Shown piece after piece: positions 11,457 through 24,781 of a stretch of 64,000 bases of DNA (its first letter is position 1; every line of letters begins with the position of its first letter). Source of the DNA: Ceratorhiza oryzae-sativae (Eukaryota > Basidiomycota > Agaricomycetes > Cantharellales > Ceratobasidiaceae); NCBI GenBank assembly GCA_030998015.1, contig JARWMV010000233.1:1178001-1242000 (forward strand). The letters run 5' to 3'. Position numbers and translations under genes: made by a program. The notes under the pieces are model-generated. The model saw nothing but the letters and a program-made list of their open reading frames with translations, was not told the origin of the DNA and made no database searches.

Positions 11457-12835
11457 TCCCTGCCAATGTTTCCGACCGTGTTCGTGACTTGGTTTCGTTT
11501 GAGATCTCGGTCATGTTTTCTGCGAGACTCGGATGTATATGACGCGCACTGGCTGCGGTGGTATGATTATGCGTTTCCCCCTACCTCCATTGATCGCAAT
11601 GTGAATGAGAATGATATGGGTTTTCACGATATTGTAACGCTTTCCCGGCCATATGCGACTTGTTACGATGTTTTCTCTCGGTTTTGTAAATTCCAACATG
11701 TGAACCCAAGGCTTCCATATCCGACTCGGTTGCACACGCGTTCCATTTGAAAAGATTCCAATACCTCAGTGATCCTTGTGCGAAACTAGTCACTCGACCG
11801 CGAAACAAGTCTACCTATATGCGTGCTCGATACACGTCTTGATCTCCCGATAGAGTACGACCAGAGAGCTCCTTTCGCCTCTCGACTCTAGCATCAGCCG
11901 TCGCTCGCACCTTGTATCCATCCAGAGAATCCAGAGAGCAAATTTGGACGAATGTATGCGTTTGCCAGTGCACACAGATCGACTGACGGCCAACCTTTTC
12001 GATATTCGCAATGTGCAAGATTCGCGGATCGTTGAACGATCCCGCGCATATATCGACAATATATCGATATAGGATAGCTTCCCGCGACTTCGAAACACAT
12101 AGCTTTGCTATAATAGACCGTCCTAAAGGTGGAGCGATTGCAAAATGGAGAAATCAATCACTAGGAAATGGGACGTCATCCAGACTTAGCTCAGCTTCAG
12201 ATCATACGAGACGCTATCCATTATACTTTTGGGGATGTACGGTTTCCGATGTTATATGTTTCATCTCAATTTGTATGGACATTATCTTGCATACACCCTG
12301 ATGCACTGTCTGGTTTTTCCAGTTGTATACCATATAAACCAATGTACGGGTCCCTTGAACGCCAGCGACGTTTTCCCTCACTCGGGTACAACGAACTCGA
12401 CACGCTTGATCCCAGTGGGCCAAGTCTTATTTGAAGCGCACTTGACATCAACGCCCTCAACACAGCTGGCTTGCTAGGAATCTCTAGCTGGCGAAATCCA
12501 CGGCATCGGAAGACGTATCAAGACTTGAACGATCGTGGGCAATCTGGAGCGCCGGGGGGTGGTGGCCGAGCGCGCAGATATTTTTAGCATGATATTCTTG
12601 GCATTCGTGCATGCATAGGGATGCGCAACGCACACGCGGCGAATTCGACCCGGGCTTCGAAATGCCCGCCCACCAAGTCGTGCCCCGAGTCAATCACGGC
12701 CAATCTAAATATATTCACACTGCGCTGGATGAAAGACGGAAATTCGATGAGGAATACAGGATGATGCAATAGATACTAATGTCCCGCACACTCGAGGCAC
12801 CCTCCAGCCCGGATAAGATAAAGGTACTTGGACGT
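11457..12835. other. Intergenic, no gene recognised
   Basis: About 1.4 kb between the NLR stop and the convergent four-TM gene. Open frames are short and carry no recognisable domain on either strand. No repeat or RNA gene was seen. Confidence 0.45.
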
Positions 12836-13680
12836 TTAAACATTGGAACGACCAAAAGACTGGTTCGGGGCGGAAAACCCATAGCTATCCTTGGCCTCGT
12901 GGTGTTGCGTCAGGTTATCCGTGCTCTGGCCAATCGGGTGGTGTGGGTAATACGCAGCGCCAGCCGAAGGAGTGGAAAACGCCGCGCTGGTGCTCTTGTG
13001 GGTGTGACGATACGACTGCTCGTTCGCCAGCTGCTCCACATAGCGCGAGACGATCAACGCGCAGTAGCCATGCACCAACAGCGTGATGACAAACACGATG
13101 ATGTACCCAATCTTCCACGCCTTGGTCGCGACCTGGCACACCTTGGCGATCTCGTCGGCCGTGAGGTTCTGGCTGGACTTGTCGGCCTTGACTTCGGTGA
13201 TGCATTTCTGGATGTTGGCGTCATTTTGGCGGTAGAGGGTGTAGATGAAGAATGCGCCTGATGCGAGTTGGAAGCCGACCATGTACCAGAGGGCTTGCGC
13301 GTAGGCGGAGACGAAGGAGTATCTGCGGGTGATGGCGCCGATGAACCTGGGAGCGAGGTTAGTATTGGGTTGGAGGGGGCGGGGCTGGATGGGATGCTCA
13401 CCCTAGGATGGAGAGGATAAAGAGGAAGGAGTAGATGGACCCGGCGACGACAAATGCGACTTCTTGGGGCTTATCGAGCGACGCATGCGATCCCGTCTTG
13501 GACACTAGAGGTGTCGATCAGCATCGAACCAAGCTCTGATCCGAATGTGTAATGCTCACTGTACACCGCATACCAAATCACCCCTGCATAAGCACCGGAT
13601 CCGATAATCGACCCGAGCGAGAGGACAAAGACGCCGAGTCGGACGGGCAGGCAGCAGCAAAAGTGGCGCGTGGGCGACAT
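12836..13680 (-). CDS. Four-transmembrane protein of unknown function
   Basis: Small integral membrane protein with three exons read on the minus strand. The N terminus is MSPTRHFCCCLPVRLGVFVL, with a Cys cluster directly before a first membrane span that reaches AYAGVIWYAVYS. Further hydrophobic spans are around FVVAGSIYSFLFILSILG, AQALWYMVGFQLASGAFFIY and IGYIIVFVITLLVHGYCALI. A polar Lys/Asn-rich loop sits between spans 3 and 4, and the C-terminal tail is Ser/His/Tyr-rich (HHPIGQSTDNLTQHHEA). The layout resembles tetraspan or MARVEL-like fungal membrane proteins, but I cannot assign a function. Convergent with the NLR gene and divergent from the tRNA. Confidence 0.75.
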
Positions 13681-13752
13681 GGCGGGCGGGGAGAAGAGGC
13701 GACGAGGAGGCGGGAGGAGATGATGGAGGACACGGTCTGGGCGACGGGGAGA

Positions 13753-13760
13753 TTATATAG
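13753..13760 (-). promoter_or_regulatory. TATA-like element of the four-TM gene
   Basis: On the minus strand the sequence reads CTATATAATC about 75 nt upstream of the ATG at 13680, a sensible position for a TATA box in a fungal promoter. No other support. Confidence 0.4.
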
Positions 13761-14185
13761 TGCGGACGCGTTGCATGGCTGGATCGAGCTGTGCCGTAAT
13801 GAGCAGCTGTGATAACGTCCACACTGCCACTTCCATCCGCCCAATGCTGTGCATCCCGACGACAGATGGTCCGTGCACGGTCTTTGTCTGTCGGGTAGCC
13901 ATGGCGCCCTCCCAGTCTGGGAATCACTCGCGTTTGAATTCATGCGGCGGACATCGACCGAGAGGAAGCCAGGGCCCAGCCGCAACCGCCCAGCGTTTTC
14001 CGCTTCCTGTGCGCCCCAGACTGGGACTAGTCCACCATGCACAAATGACGTGCTGTAGATCATACACCGAGATCAAGCAGCGAACCGATTCAGCGATGGC
14101 TGCATCAGTCGAGACAAACGCCGGGGACAACGGTGGCTGGACTAGTGACAGCCGATCCGTAACACCATTCATCGCCGTCAGCCGA

Positions 14186-14269
14186 GCCTTTATAGCTCAG
14201 TGGTAGAGCGCATCACTCGTACTCGCGTACCCGATGATGAGGTCCATTGTTCGATCCAGTGTGGAGGCA
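14186..14269 (+). tRNA. tRNA-Thr (CGT), with a 12-nt intron
   Basis: Complete cloverleaf. The acceptor stem GCCTTTA pairs with TGGAGGC (two G-U pairs) and is followed by discriminator A at 14269. The D arm is GCTC-AGTGGTA-GAGC. The anticodon stem CATCA pairs with TGATG, and the T arm is CATTG-TTCGATC-CAGTG with an internal B box. The space between the anticodon stems is 19 nt, i.e. a 7-nt loop plus a 12-nt intron (14222-14233) after the usual position 37. The anticodon CGT is at 14218-14220. Confidence 0.9.
14222..14233 (+). other. Intron of tRNA-Thr(CGT)
   Basis: Twelve nucleotides (ctcgcgtacccg) immediately 3' of the purine after the anticodon, the canonical site for nuclear tRNA introns. 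Removing it restores a 7-nt loop CTCGTAA. Confidence 0.75.
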
Positions 14270-14545
14270 TTTGTTTTCCCCAGCTCGTCAAATGGCATTG
14301 ATTCCTTGAAGTCCTGAATTGAAGCACACGCATATGTTGCCATACAATTGCATGCTCCCAGCCTTGCTTGCACAGGACGCACCATATCAAACCAACGCAT
14401 ATGCTATTGTCCGAAATGCCAACCAGGGGCTGCCAAAATATACACACTTTGATTACGAATCAACCAGACGACATCACCCACCACCGCCCCATCATCCACG
14501 ACCCCACATCAACCAAGCCCGAGCGCCACACCCATCAAGCCCGAA

Positions 14546-14570
14546 CACACACACACACGCACGCACTCGT
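14546..14570. repeat. Short CA-rich microsatellite
   Basis: A run of ca dinucleotides continuing into cgca units, within a low-complexity CA-rich stretch downstream of the carrier gene. Probably 3' non-coding sequence. Confidence 0.5.
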
Positions 14571-15906
14571 CACGCAAACCCACCAAGCGTGACCGCAATC
14601 ATCGTCAACCACCAAGCACGATACAAACTCCCGAATCCCTCTTCATCAATCATGCGTCGCGCACAGTCGGCCAGACCGAGATACGGGTCCTCCTCGCTCC
14701 TCAACGCGATCACGTCCTCTTCTTCTCCAATGTAATCCGCGACCGGGTCCGCCATGCCGTCGATCGCGCAGTCGGCGTCGGTCTGCGGGTGGTTCCGTTG
14801 CACGCTCAGTCGGGTCGACAGGACTTCGAGCGGGCACAGGATCGCGGTGGACGATGCGGAGAAGAGCGTGAAGATCAGCAGGTTGGTCGTGTTCAGGTAT
14901 TTCGTCATCCGGTCTTGCTCTTCTTCGTCGCGGGCGCTTCCGAGACCGTCGGCGAGCTGGTGTGGTCAAGGGTTAGATCGGCGATTCGCATAGAGAGATA
15001 TACGCACGGATGGGAGAAGCATCGCGCGTATGACGCGGGCAAAAGCGACGACCCAGACAAGGATCAACATCCTAACAAATACGGTTTAGAAACTTGCGTA
15101 ATCGCCAGCACAAACCAGGATCTCACCGAGCAGCCAAAAGACCGGGCGTAAAGTACAACACCCACGGCTTGCGACGTTCATATGGCGTCAAGATGATCCT
15201 CAGCGCTTCCATCGGCCTGAACCATGGCAGCCGATGCGGGGTGCAGACAGACCTAGGGCATCCCATGAATTCATCAGGATGATTTCGCTCGATTCAATGA
15301 GACCGACCTGTTGAATAAAATCTCATACGGGATCGAGACAGCAAGCGCACCCATGCCGTAAAGCAGACTGCGGAAGATACCCGCGGCGGGTATGTGGACT
15401 TGCGAACGCGGCTTGTATCTCGCGTGACCGGGGATGGTCAAGATTGCCCACAGCGTAAGAAGGACAGTCGAAGCAAAAGCGGGCACTGTCGCACAGGGCG
15501 TAGATTCATACACCCGTCAGGGAACCGGCTGTTCGAGCTACTCACTGAAACCCTTGTACAATCCCGGCACACCCTCCAGTCGGTAGATCCTGCGCAGCAT
15601 GTTGATCACCCCATTTACAGTTGGACCGACGCGCGCTTCGGGCGCTACGTGGCTGCTCCCATTAATATCTTCCTCCTGGTTCAGTTGAAGACCTTTGGGT
15701 GTATAGTTTGCACGAAGTCTGTCCGAAGGGCGCCGGCCGTCAGATCCCGCCCCCGGGTAAAGCACGGCCGGCCCACTGGCCAGCGCACACGATAGAGTCG
15801 TTACTCACCGCACAATAGCCCCAGCAAGCGGCACGGACACGGCGAGCCCAAGCGCAATGGGCCCCAGCATCGCTAATATAAAGACCAGAGGCGCGAGGAG
15901 ATTCAT
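14570..15906 (-). CDS. Mitochondrial carrier-like membrane protein
   Basis: Likely inner-membrane solute carrier of the mitochondrial carrier family. The start at 15906 gives MNLLAPLVFILAMLGPIALG. Three spaced carrier-type motifs of the P-x-[DE] kind can be read across introns: PLAGAIVRLRANYTPKG, PYEILFNR and PLEVLSTRLSVQRN, each after a hydrophobic span. Two matrix-helix signatures follow, MLRRIYRLEGVPGLYKGF and ARRMIDEEGFGSLYRAWW. The signature Lys of the first motif is replaced, so this is a diverged member and the substrate cannot be predicted. An acidic loop (IGEEEDVIALRSEEDP) lies before the last repeat. The first intron (gtgagt..gacag) joins AIVR to LRANYT in frame; other joins are GT..AG but less certain. 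Confidence 0.7.
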
Positions 15907-16434
15907 CGTGATCGTCGGTGGCGGGTCGGTCGAGCCGGTTGATGGTCGTGGTTAAATGAGAACAGCAATGACGACGCCCCCGATAGATCCAGGCGTTTAT
16001 ATGAGAGTGGTTCTACGAGGATGGCCGTTTGGCTGGTTGTGGTGGATTGTATCAGGGAACGACGTAGTTACGGTCGAGTTTGGGAATGGGAGAAGCGCCC
16101 GAGCTGCGGTCTTGATGACATAAGTGCTGTGCCTGTGCAAGAGACAGAACTGGTAGATCGTCCTATTCCTTGGGGGGGGGGTCGTAGCTGAAATACATTC
16201 CGCAAGCACAAAATCACACCACGAGAGGGAAATGAATTACCGCCACATATATGCAGCTGGTTACAGACGTTTCCCCCAATTGACTTTGGCCATTCTCGTT
16301 AGACACGAGTGGATAGCGTCGCCCACACCAAGGCCAACGCCGTATATGCTCGTTCCCACATGGGGAATTTCCCCCAGATTCGGAGATTAAAATCAAAGGA
16401 TAACAGGAGATAAGTCGTAAGCCGCTCAACTCAA
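15907..16434. other. Intergenic, includes a G9 homopolymer
   Basis: Upstream of the carrier gene. It contains a run of nine or more G at about 16173 and no recognisable gene. Confidence 0.45.
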
Positions 16435-17357
16435 TTACGTGACCATCTCGGACAATACGTCCGCGATGATACCAGCCCAATTCAACGTCGAGATGCTACG
16501 CTGAAACATACGAAGACTCGAACATTGCGCAGGAGGCCAATTTTTACATTCATTTAATCCATTCCCGACCATCCAGAGTACCTCCAAGTGCAGGCACTCC
16601 AACCCGGGGAGCAGCAAGAGCGCGAAAAGATCTTCCCAGAGTGCTCGGTGGTCTCGCAATGCAAATTACTCAGTGTGGTGCAATTTCAAAGTCAATCGCA
16701 TACATTGGGAAAGCCTCTTGACACAGCTTGTCCATGTTCGAGGTTTCCAAGCGGAAGGGTCGGCAGTGCGCTGAGTGTTTGAGCTGAAACAACATGGAAT
16801 GCGCTGCCTTTGTGAGAGGATCAATATCGATTGTGGGCTGCTCGATTCTTGGGCTGGCTCTGCATGTTTTGGGAAGAAGCTCGATAGACTCACTATCGTT
16901 TTACCCCAGTGAGATGAGTTGTCTGTCTGGACGCGCGGGCTGATTATAACCCTGGTCAATTGATTCACAAGTGAACCGATACTGAAGAACTGCTGCTTGC
17001 AATTCATCTGGATTAGAATCACCCCCAGCCTGCATAGCTCTCGAAATGCGTTGTCCGCGAGTTTTAAGGATAGCTGGTGGTTTAACTATTCGCTGAAAAG
17101 GCCTTAGTGCTGAACTTGTTTGTTCAGGCTTGGAAGGTTGCCGAATATTTCAAGAGTTTCAAAGCCGAGGAAGAACGAAGTGGAGGCCGAACACTTGGGG
17201 GATCTCTGATTATGAGGGTAGTTGTGATGGATTGAATACTGGCAAACGCTTCGATTCCAATGAATCGGACCTTTCTCTTATCATTAGGGGTTGGGGTGTG
17301 GCGTTGACGTGATAGTTGGCCGATGCGATCGAACTCCTCAGGCGCTCCTATATGCAT
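16435..17357 (-). pseudogene. Probable decayed LRR / F-box-type sequence
   Basis: On the minus strand, broken open frames carry leucine-rich phrases such as LRDHRALWEDLFALLLLPGL followed by ECLHLEVLW, and another frame has SSSALKLLKYSATFQ. These look like the ladder-like LRR part of Agaricomycete F-box proteins (compare the intact gene at 49.0-50.6 kb), but the frames are interrupted and no F-box is visible. The assignment rests on residue pattern only. Confidence 0.3.
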
Positions 17358-17874
17358 TGGCCAATCTATGGGCGAATTTATTCACTCGTTTGATTTATTT
17401 ATCTATCTTACATCTTCGTGTGAAGCCCATAAATGTATTTCTTTTCTTTTCTTGAACGACGGTTGTGCCGTATCTGAAAGCGTGCCAGAACAAGCAGTTG
17501 CCATACAAGTCAAAAATCGCAGCCCCGTGAGTGAAATGCGCTGATGAGGTCGTCGCCGCAGAATTTCCCTTCCGTAGGATATATGTGGCTGTTGCAGGAC
17601 TAAAATTTGGCCATTTCCAATATTTGCCGGACCAGCCCACCCGCATACAGGTTAGGTCAAACTATTACTTCATCATTAGAAAGACTTTGGATAGCCTCTA
17701 AGCAGACAAAAAACCTTATGTTGATCCGGCCGTCAAATTTCATGAAACGTCCGAAATGCCTACCCGGCTTGGAAGCCGAAGCACCCCAGATGCCTCTGAT
17801 GAACATTGCAGGACTCCAGCAAACGAATGAAAACCTGAATAATATTACAACAGGAATAAACTAATACATGTCTC
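17358..17874. other. Intergenic, no gene recognised
   Basis: About 500 bp between the putative LRR remnant and the polygalacturonase stop. I see nothing supported here. Confidence 0.4.
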
Positions 17875-19515
17875 CTACTTCCCGGTGCTCGTAGGTTGAT
17901 ATGGTCCCCGCACGCACTTGAATCCAAGAACCTTGATATCCTCGGGCAAAAGTGTCTCTGGGTCACAGATCACCGTCGTTTTGTCGTAACCCTGCTTGTA
18001 AGGGTGTACCTTGAAGTTCTTAAACTTGAGGCCGCTCGCCGTGTCAGTGTACAAGTCAAGAATGATCGACTGCGTCGAGTCGCCGCCCTGAACGTAGTTC
18101 CAGCATGGAGTAGAAATGCACGTTCCGTCGGTCCAGTTTGGCCCGAGATAGCCAGAAAAGTTGATAAAGCTGAGGTTCTTGATGCGGGTGCTGGTTTTGT
18201 TTGTATTGGGAGGACGAGGGCCCTTGTCTTGGTCGAAATAGCTAAAGGGGGGGTCAGAGGGTGATTGTATGCAAGTAGTTTCAGGCGTACTTTTGGGTGA
18301 CGAAAGCGGAGGTAGAAACATTGAGTGTACGGATGTTGGACCATGTCACGTTTTCAGCGAATCCGTTTCCACCAGTCCAAGATCTGGGAAACTCCAATTC
18401 AATTACGAATCGGATGATTCTATCCAAGTTACTCACTTGAAGCGTGCACCATAAACGGCGCCTTCCATCGTCCATTTGTCAAATAACACGTTCGCAACGG
18501 TTTGGTAAGCTCCATTCCGACCAAGAGAGCCAATCGAAAGACCATGGGAAGAGAAGCCACAGTAGCCGTTCTGCCAGGGTCGGATAAGTGCTAGTAGGTT
18601 TATTTCATTATGCCGGAACATACCTTGGCGACAATGTTCCTCGCGCCGTTCACAACACTGACACAGTCATCACCGTTCTCGCCCCAGTAACCATCCACGG
18701 TGATGTTCTGTCCGCTGAGATTGAATCCGTCGGTGTTGAACGGGAAGGAAATCGTCGAGTCACGGGTGCTGTTGTCTGGTTTGGCGTCGACAAAGTGGTT
18801 TTCGATAAGAATATTCTTCCCTGGGATGTTCCAGCCCCAGGCGACGGGTTTGATAACCTTGAGGCGGGTGATGTAACCATTGGTCACATTGAAGGTCGCG
18901 AGTTGGGGGCGGAGAGTACGAATTCCATTGTCCCACCATTGCTGGCCGTAGCCGTTGAAACGCCCACCAGACTTGGATTTGGAACCAATTAGTTGGACAT
19001 GGTCACCTATAATTTCATTTTGAATAGGTGAGAGGCAGAATAAATCGATAATAAATACCTTGGAAGTATATCCAGGGCGTAGCATAGGTGGAAGCCGGGT
19101 TTGCTGTCGAGTTGATTTTTTGCTGGACGACCGACACTTGCTTGGGCAGGTCGATATTGCCATCAATATTAACCACAACATTGCCTATAAATGTGCATAT
19201 TAGTGCCTATTCCATACATATGGGCCCAAGTTAGACCCACTGAGGTTAAATACTGCAAACGGAGTCCAAGCGTTGTAAGTTACGCCTTCGGAGAACACCA
19301 CGTTGCCATCTTTCTGACACTGGGAGAACGCTTCGAGGATTGCAGGGGTATCATCTGCATCTTTCGTATGCTAACAGGCTAATAAGTATTATACTTAATC
19401 CATAGCTGAGAGAACCGACCTTGACCACACACTTTTTGCTCAAACCCGAGCCCGGGGCGGCGGCAGCAACCGCCGAAAGAGCAACAGCAACAACAACCGA
19501 CGTCCTTCTAACCAT
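17875..19515 (-). CDS. Polygalacturonase (GH28), probably exo-acting
   Basis: Secreted pectin-degrading beta-helix enzyme. The start at 19515 gives the signal peptide MVRRTSVVVAVALSAVAAAA. GH28 active-site blocks are present in order: FNTDGFNLS (NTDG), ENGDDCVSV (DD), SSHGLSIGSLG (the GHG block, here SHG) and GARFKSW (the RIK block, here RFK). Upstream, GGRFNGYGQQWWDNGIRTLRP resembles fungal exopolygalacturonases, as does the SHG/RFK pattern, so I favour exo over endo activity. Several potential N-glycosylation sites (NVT, NST, NLS, NIT, NKT) fit secretion. There are at least six exons with GT..AG borders. The stop codon is at 17875-17877. Cys pairs at the C terminus (CISTPC, CDPET..FKC) also fit the family. 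Confidence 0.9.
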
Positions 19516-20187
19516 GATATGAGGCAGGGGAGAAGAGGTGCCACGTCCTACGTCCCATGCGATCGCGCTCTCTAAATACTCGCGCTGACCAAGGAAGAGC
19601 GCGCCGCCCGGCCCACTCAGGCAACAGCCAAGAGAAGCGTAGATCACCAGACCGTATGGGACCTGACACGCTAGACGCAAGAACCATGGTGTGATTCCTC
19701 GTGCGATACACCCTGCGCGTAGAGGGACCAACTAATGAGAAAACCGATGCGGGGAAGCGGCGGCCCGCGGGGTACTCCGGACCGTTGGGCTTGGCGTTTG
19801 ATGGCGAAATATCGGCTTCACACCCACGTTGCACATCAAACCAAAACAGGGTTTCAGAACTAGAGCAATATTCACCCAAGTTGTGATGGTGGTTCACCAT
19901 CGCAAATCGCGTGACTTGTGCGAGCGTACCAACTGAATGACAAATTAATCAAACTAAACCTATTTTGCATATAAACCTGTAATCAAATGGTGATTCATAC
20001 CCGGTGGAATGAATGATAGCAGGATATACACATAGAGTGGAAATGGCACATAACGCTACAGGTGGTTCCAGACGAATTCGGCACAGCATACAGCGAAACG
20101 CCAAGGCGAATAAAAATCCAATCTAAGAAAAAAATGAAACTTGGTCCTTGGGCCAAAGTAGAGCCATAAAGGATTTGGGACAGCCTG
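19516..20187. other. Intergenic / polygalacturonase promoter
   Basis: About 670 bp upstream of the polygalacturonase and downstream of the dsRBM-like gene. I see no gene; it should hold the polygalacturonase promoter. Confidence 0.4.
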
Positions 20188-22413
20188 TCAAGTCTTCTTC
20201 GCCTGTACTCCGAAAAGTTTGAGGATCCGTTTCGACAACTTTTCCTCTGCGCTCTGGACGCTCTCATAGTGCTTCGAAAGTTCGTAGCGGCGGGTCCCAA
20301 TCACGAACGAAACGTGATACAAGACTGCAGTGTTCTTATTCGATTCGCCCAGCTGTCGTTGGTACGTGACCTGAGGCTGGGGAAGTTTGTTCTCGACGCA
20401 GTACACTACGTGCCGCCATCAGATGATACATGCCAACGCATTATATCAACACTCACTCGAAAGAATATCCACATAAGAAGCTCCGCTCATCGTCATCTTC
20501 TCATGGGCTTCTTCCTCCGGACTGGGCGCCTTTTCGCTCACCATCGAATCCGTCTTTAGCTTCTTCCTCGGTGGCTCATCTCCTGACTCCTCCATCTCAG
20601 GCTCTAGAGAGACCTTTCTCTCCGTATCCGAGACGACCGAATCCCCGCGGGTCTCCGAATCGAGCTCCATCGATTCACATTGACTCTGCTCGTCCTCGTC
20701 CCCCAGCGGCTCGTACGAGCCAAGGCGTTCTCGAATGGGATGGTGCGATTGAACATGCGCGTTGAATATTTCGTTGCTAATTTTGGGTGATCTCCCGGGT
20801 GAGATTTGGCCCGGTTCGCGTTCGTCGTCCACGGCTTGATGAAGTTCTGGGTTGCTTTTGCTCGACGGGACTGTACTGGGATGAGTGGTGTTGGCACTTC
20901 GAACCTTATCAACTGGCGGCGTTTTCGCACTGGAGGGTTGTTTCGGGGCAGTCACATCAGGATGAATATCTGAACCGGGTGGTTCGTAAGAAATGGTATT
21001 TTTCAAAGCCGATGCTCGCAAATCATGCAGTTTACCTGGCTGAACTGGAGGCACCTTCAGCTGAACAGAGTTTGATCCAGTGGCTACAGGATGATTTGAT
21101 GTCGTAGGAGCGGATCGTGGAGGCAGTCCAACAGAGGCCAATGCTCGGCCAGTAACATCCTCGCTCGTGATAAAGTCCACAACTCCAAGTTTGATAGCAT
21201 AACTCGCGACGGCACGCTTAGCCAAGTTTGAGACCTTTTCGGGTTTGAGAGGGTACTTGGACTGCTGGTAGTTTGGCGGTAGAGATTCTGGCACAGAGCC
21301 ATAGGATTTACTTGCTCCAGAAGGAAGAACGACAGTCATACGGGCTAGGTAACCTATAAATAGGGTTTATGTGAATGTCGCATTATAGCAGGGTGTGTCC
21401 CCACCTTCATTGTACCTCTTCTGCTCCCATCTCAGCCCAGTATTTGCTTGCTTGTGCAATTTCTTCGCACTGTAGACCTTTTGAAGTAGCTCATTGAGGA
21501 TGCTGACAGGGGATTTATCCACCGTGGTAGGAGGTTTCGTGGTAGGCTTAATCGCTGGCGCCGCAGGCCTTGGTTTATCACCCGTGCTCTTCGCCTTGGG
21601 GTCAACGGGAATACCAATAGAAGGGCCGAGGTTCGGTTTTTTAGGAAGGGGCTGCTGAAGATTCGGAGGGGGTTCCAGTGCGTTTCCTCTAATCGGAGAC
21701 TTCTTTGGCTCCACAGGACTCAAACTTGGATGAGCGGCCACCGCGGAGGCCTGGTCTAAACGAGTTCAATAAAGTTCAAGCGAGAGAGACCCGACCAGGC
21801 ACACACCTTGCAGCAGAAACGCAATGACCCCTTGCTGCACAGCGTGGTAAGCGGCGTGCATTTTGGCCGTGATCGCTGTTGGATGGCGTCCCGAGTTCTG
21901 AAATTCTATTCCAATGTCGTCTGGGCCAGTAACAGTCAGCGTCGAGGAGTATGCTATCATCAGAATTCAAATGTCCGCAAATTTCCACTAAAGTATCGGA
22001 CGCACCCAGTGGTCCTTCTAGCTCTCTTACATCGAAGTCGAGGGCTTTCAGGTCTCCAAAGCGAGCTTTACATGTGTGATAGAGCAGGGAGAACGCTTCG
22101 TCGACAGTGAGTGAAGAGTAGTCTCGTCGAGAACCGAGGGCTTGCTGAGTATCCATCGCCCCAGTTTTGACAGGCCGAGAGTTGGCAACAACCCAGTCAT
22201 CGAGAGGTACGGTGAGTGCTGTTGCCATTGTGCTAGGTCCAACGCGCCACTAAAAAGACCAGCAGCGGGACTTGGTTTGGAGCCGGGTAGATGTTCGGCG
22301 ATGGCTTGAAGAACGCTATTTGATTCTTCTAGATATTTGAAGGACTCTGTTTGAGTGAGATGGAGTGGTGGTGGTGGTGGCACAGTGGTGGGCAGCGTTG
22401 GACCTTGAGCCAT
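20188..22413 (-). CDS. Uncharacterised nuclear protein with three dsRBM-like segments
   Basis: No named family recognised. After splicing, three segments each show a helix, a beta-rich stretch and a final Ala/Lys-rich helix, the pattern of a double-stranded-RNA-binding fold. Segment 1 runs from EAFSLLYHTCKARFG to TAKMHAAYHAVQQGVIAFL; segment 2 from SILNELLQKVYSAKKL to VSNLAKRAVASYAIKLGVVD; segment 3 from NKLPQPQVTYQRQLG through YHVSFVIGTRRYEL to AEEKLSKRILKLFG. Between 2 and 3 is a long disordered Ser/Pro/acidic linker with an NLS-like PPRKKLKTDS. The start at 22413 needs a ~43-nt intron joining …SPAA to LTVPLDDW; an ATG at 22228 is the alternative. It is divergent from the sulfhydrylase with a 196-bp gap. 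The dsRBM call is inference from pattern. Confidence 0.6.
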
Positions 22414-22609
22414 GTATGGGAGCTAAGCGCCGATTACGTGATGGCGGCCGAAAGCGGGATTGACCATCAGAGCCAAACCACAAAGAGCAAGCGATGGCTC
22501 CATCACCATCATCCTTGGGACACGATTGCGCCATCGCTCTTCCAGCTACAAAGCCCCGGCCCTCGAAGAATGAAGTCGAACACCGAACCCTTTCCACTTG
22601 TCCTCCACC
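22414..22609. promoter_or_regulatory. Shared divergent promoter
   Basis: Only 196 bp separate the start codons of the dsRBM-like gene (minus) and the sulfhydrylase (plus), so their core promoters must share this interval. If the minus gene starts at 22228 instead, the interval is 381 bp. No clear TATA box was seen. Confidence 0.55.
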
Positions 22610-24570
<1,961 letters not shown>

Positions 24571-24781
24571 GCGGAGCACCATATCAAGTTGGGTTGAACC
24601 TCGGAGTAGAGCGGGGAGATGATGGAGTATACCGCAGACTGAATTCAACACTATGAGATTGGGGAATTATCAAGTATTAAATAATGAAATGAACGTGGTT
24701 TTAGCTATATGCATTATGCGATATCGATTTGAAGTACATCGGCCGAGAGGACAGTGTCAGTCAGTTTGATTCGGCATAGAC

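Noticed and set aside
12779..13261. 160-codon plus-strand frame
   Set aside because: Antisense to the four-TM gene, whose frame has membrane spans and matching introns.
14319..14735. Pro/His/Thr-rich open frame
   Set aside because: It reads through the CA-rich low-complexity stretch and the 3' end of the carrier gene; composition explains it.
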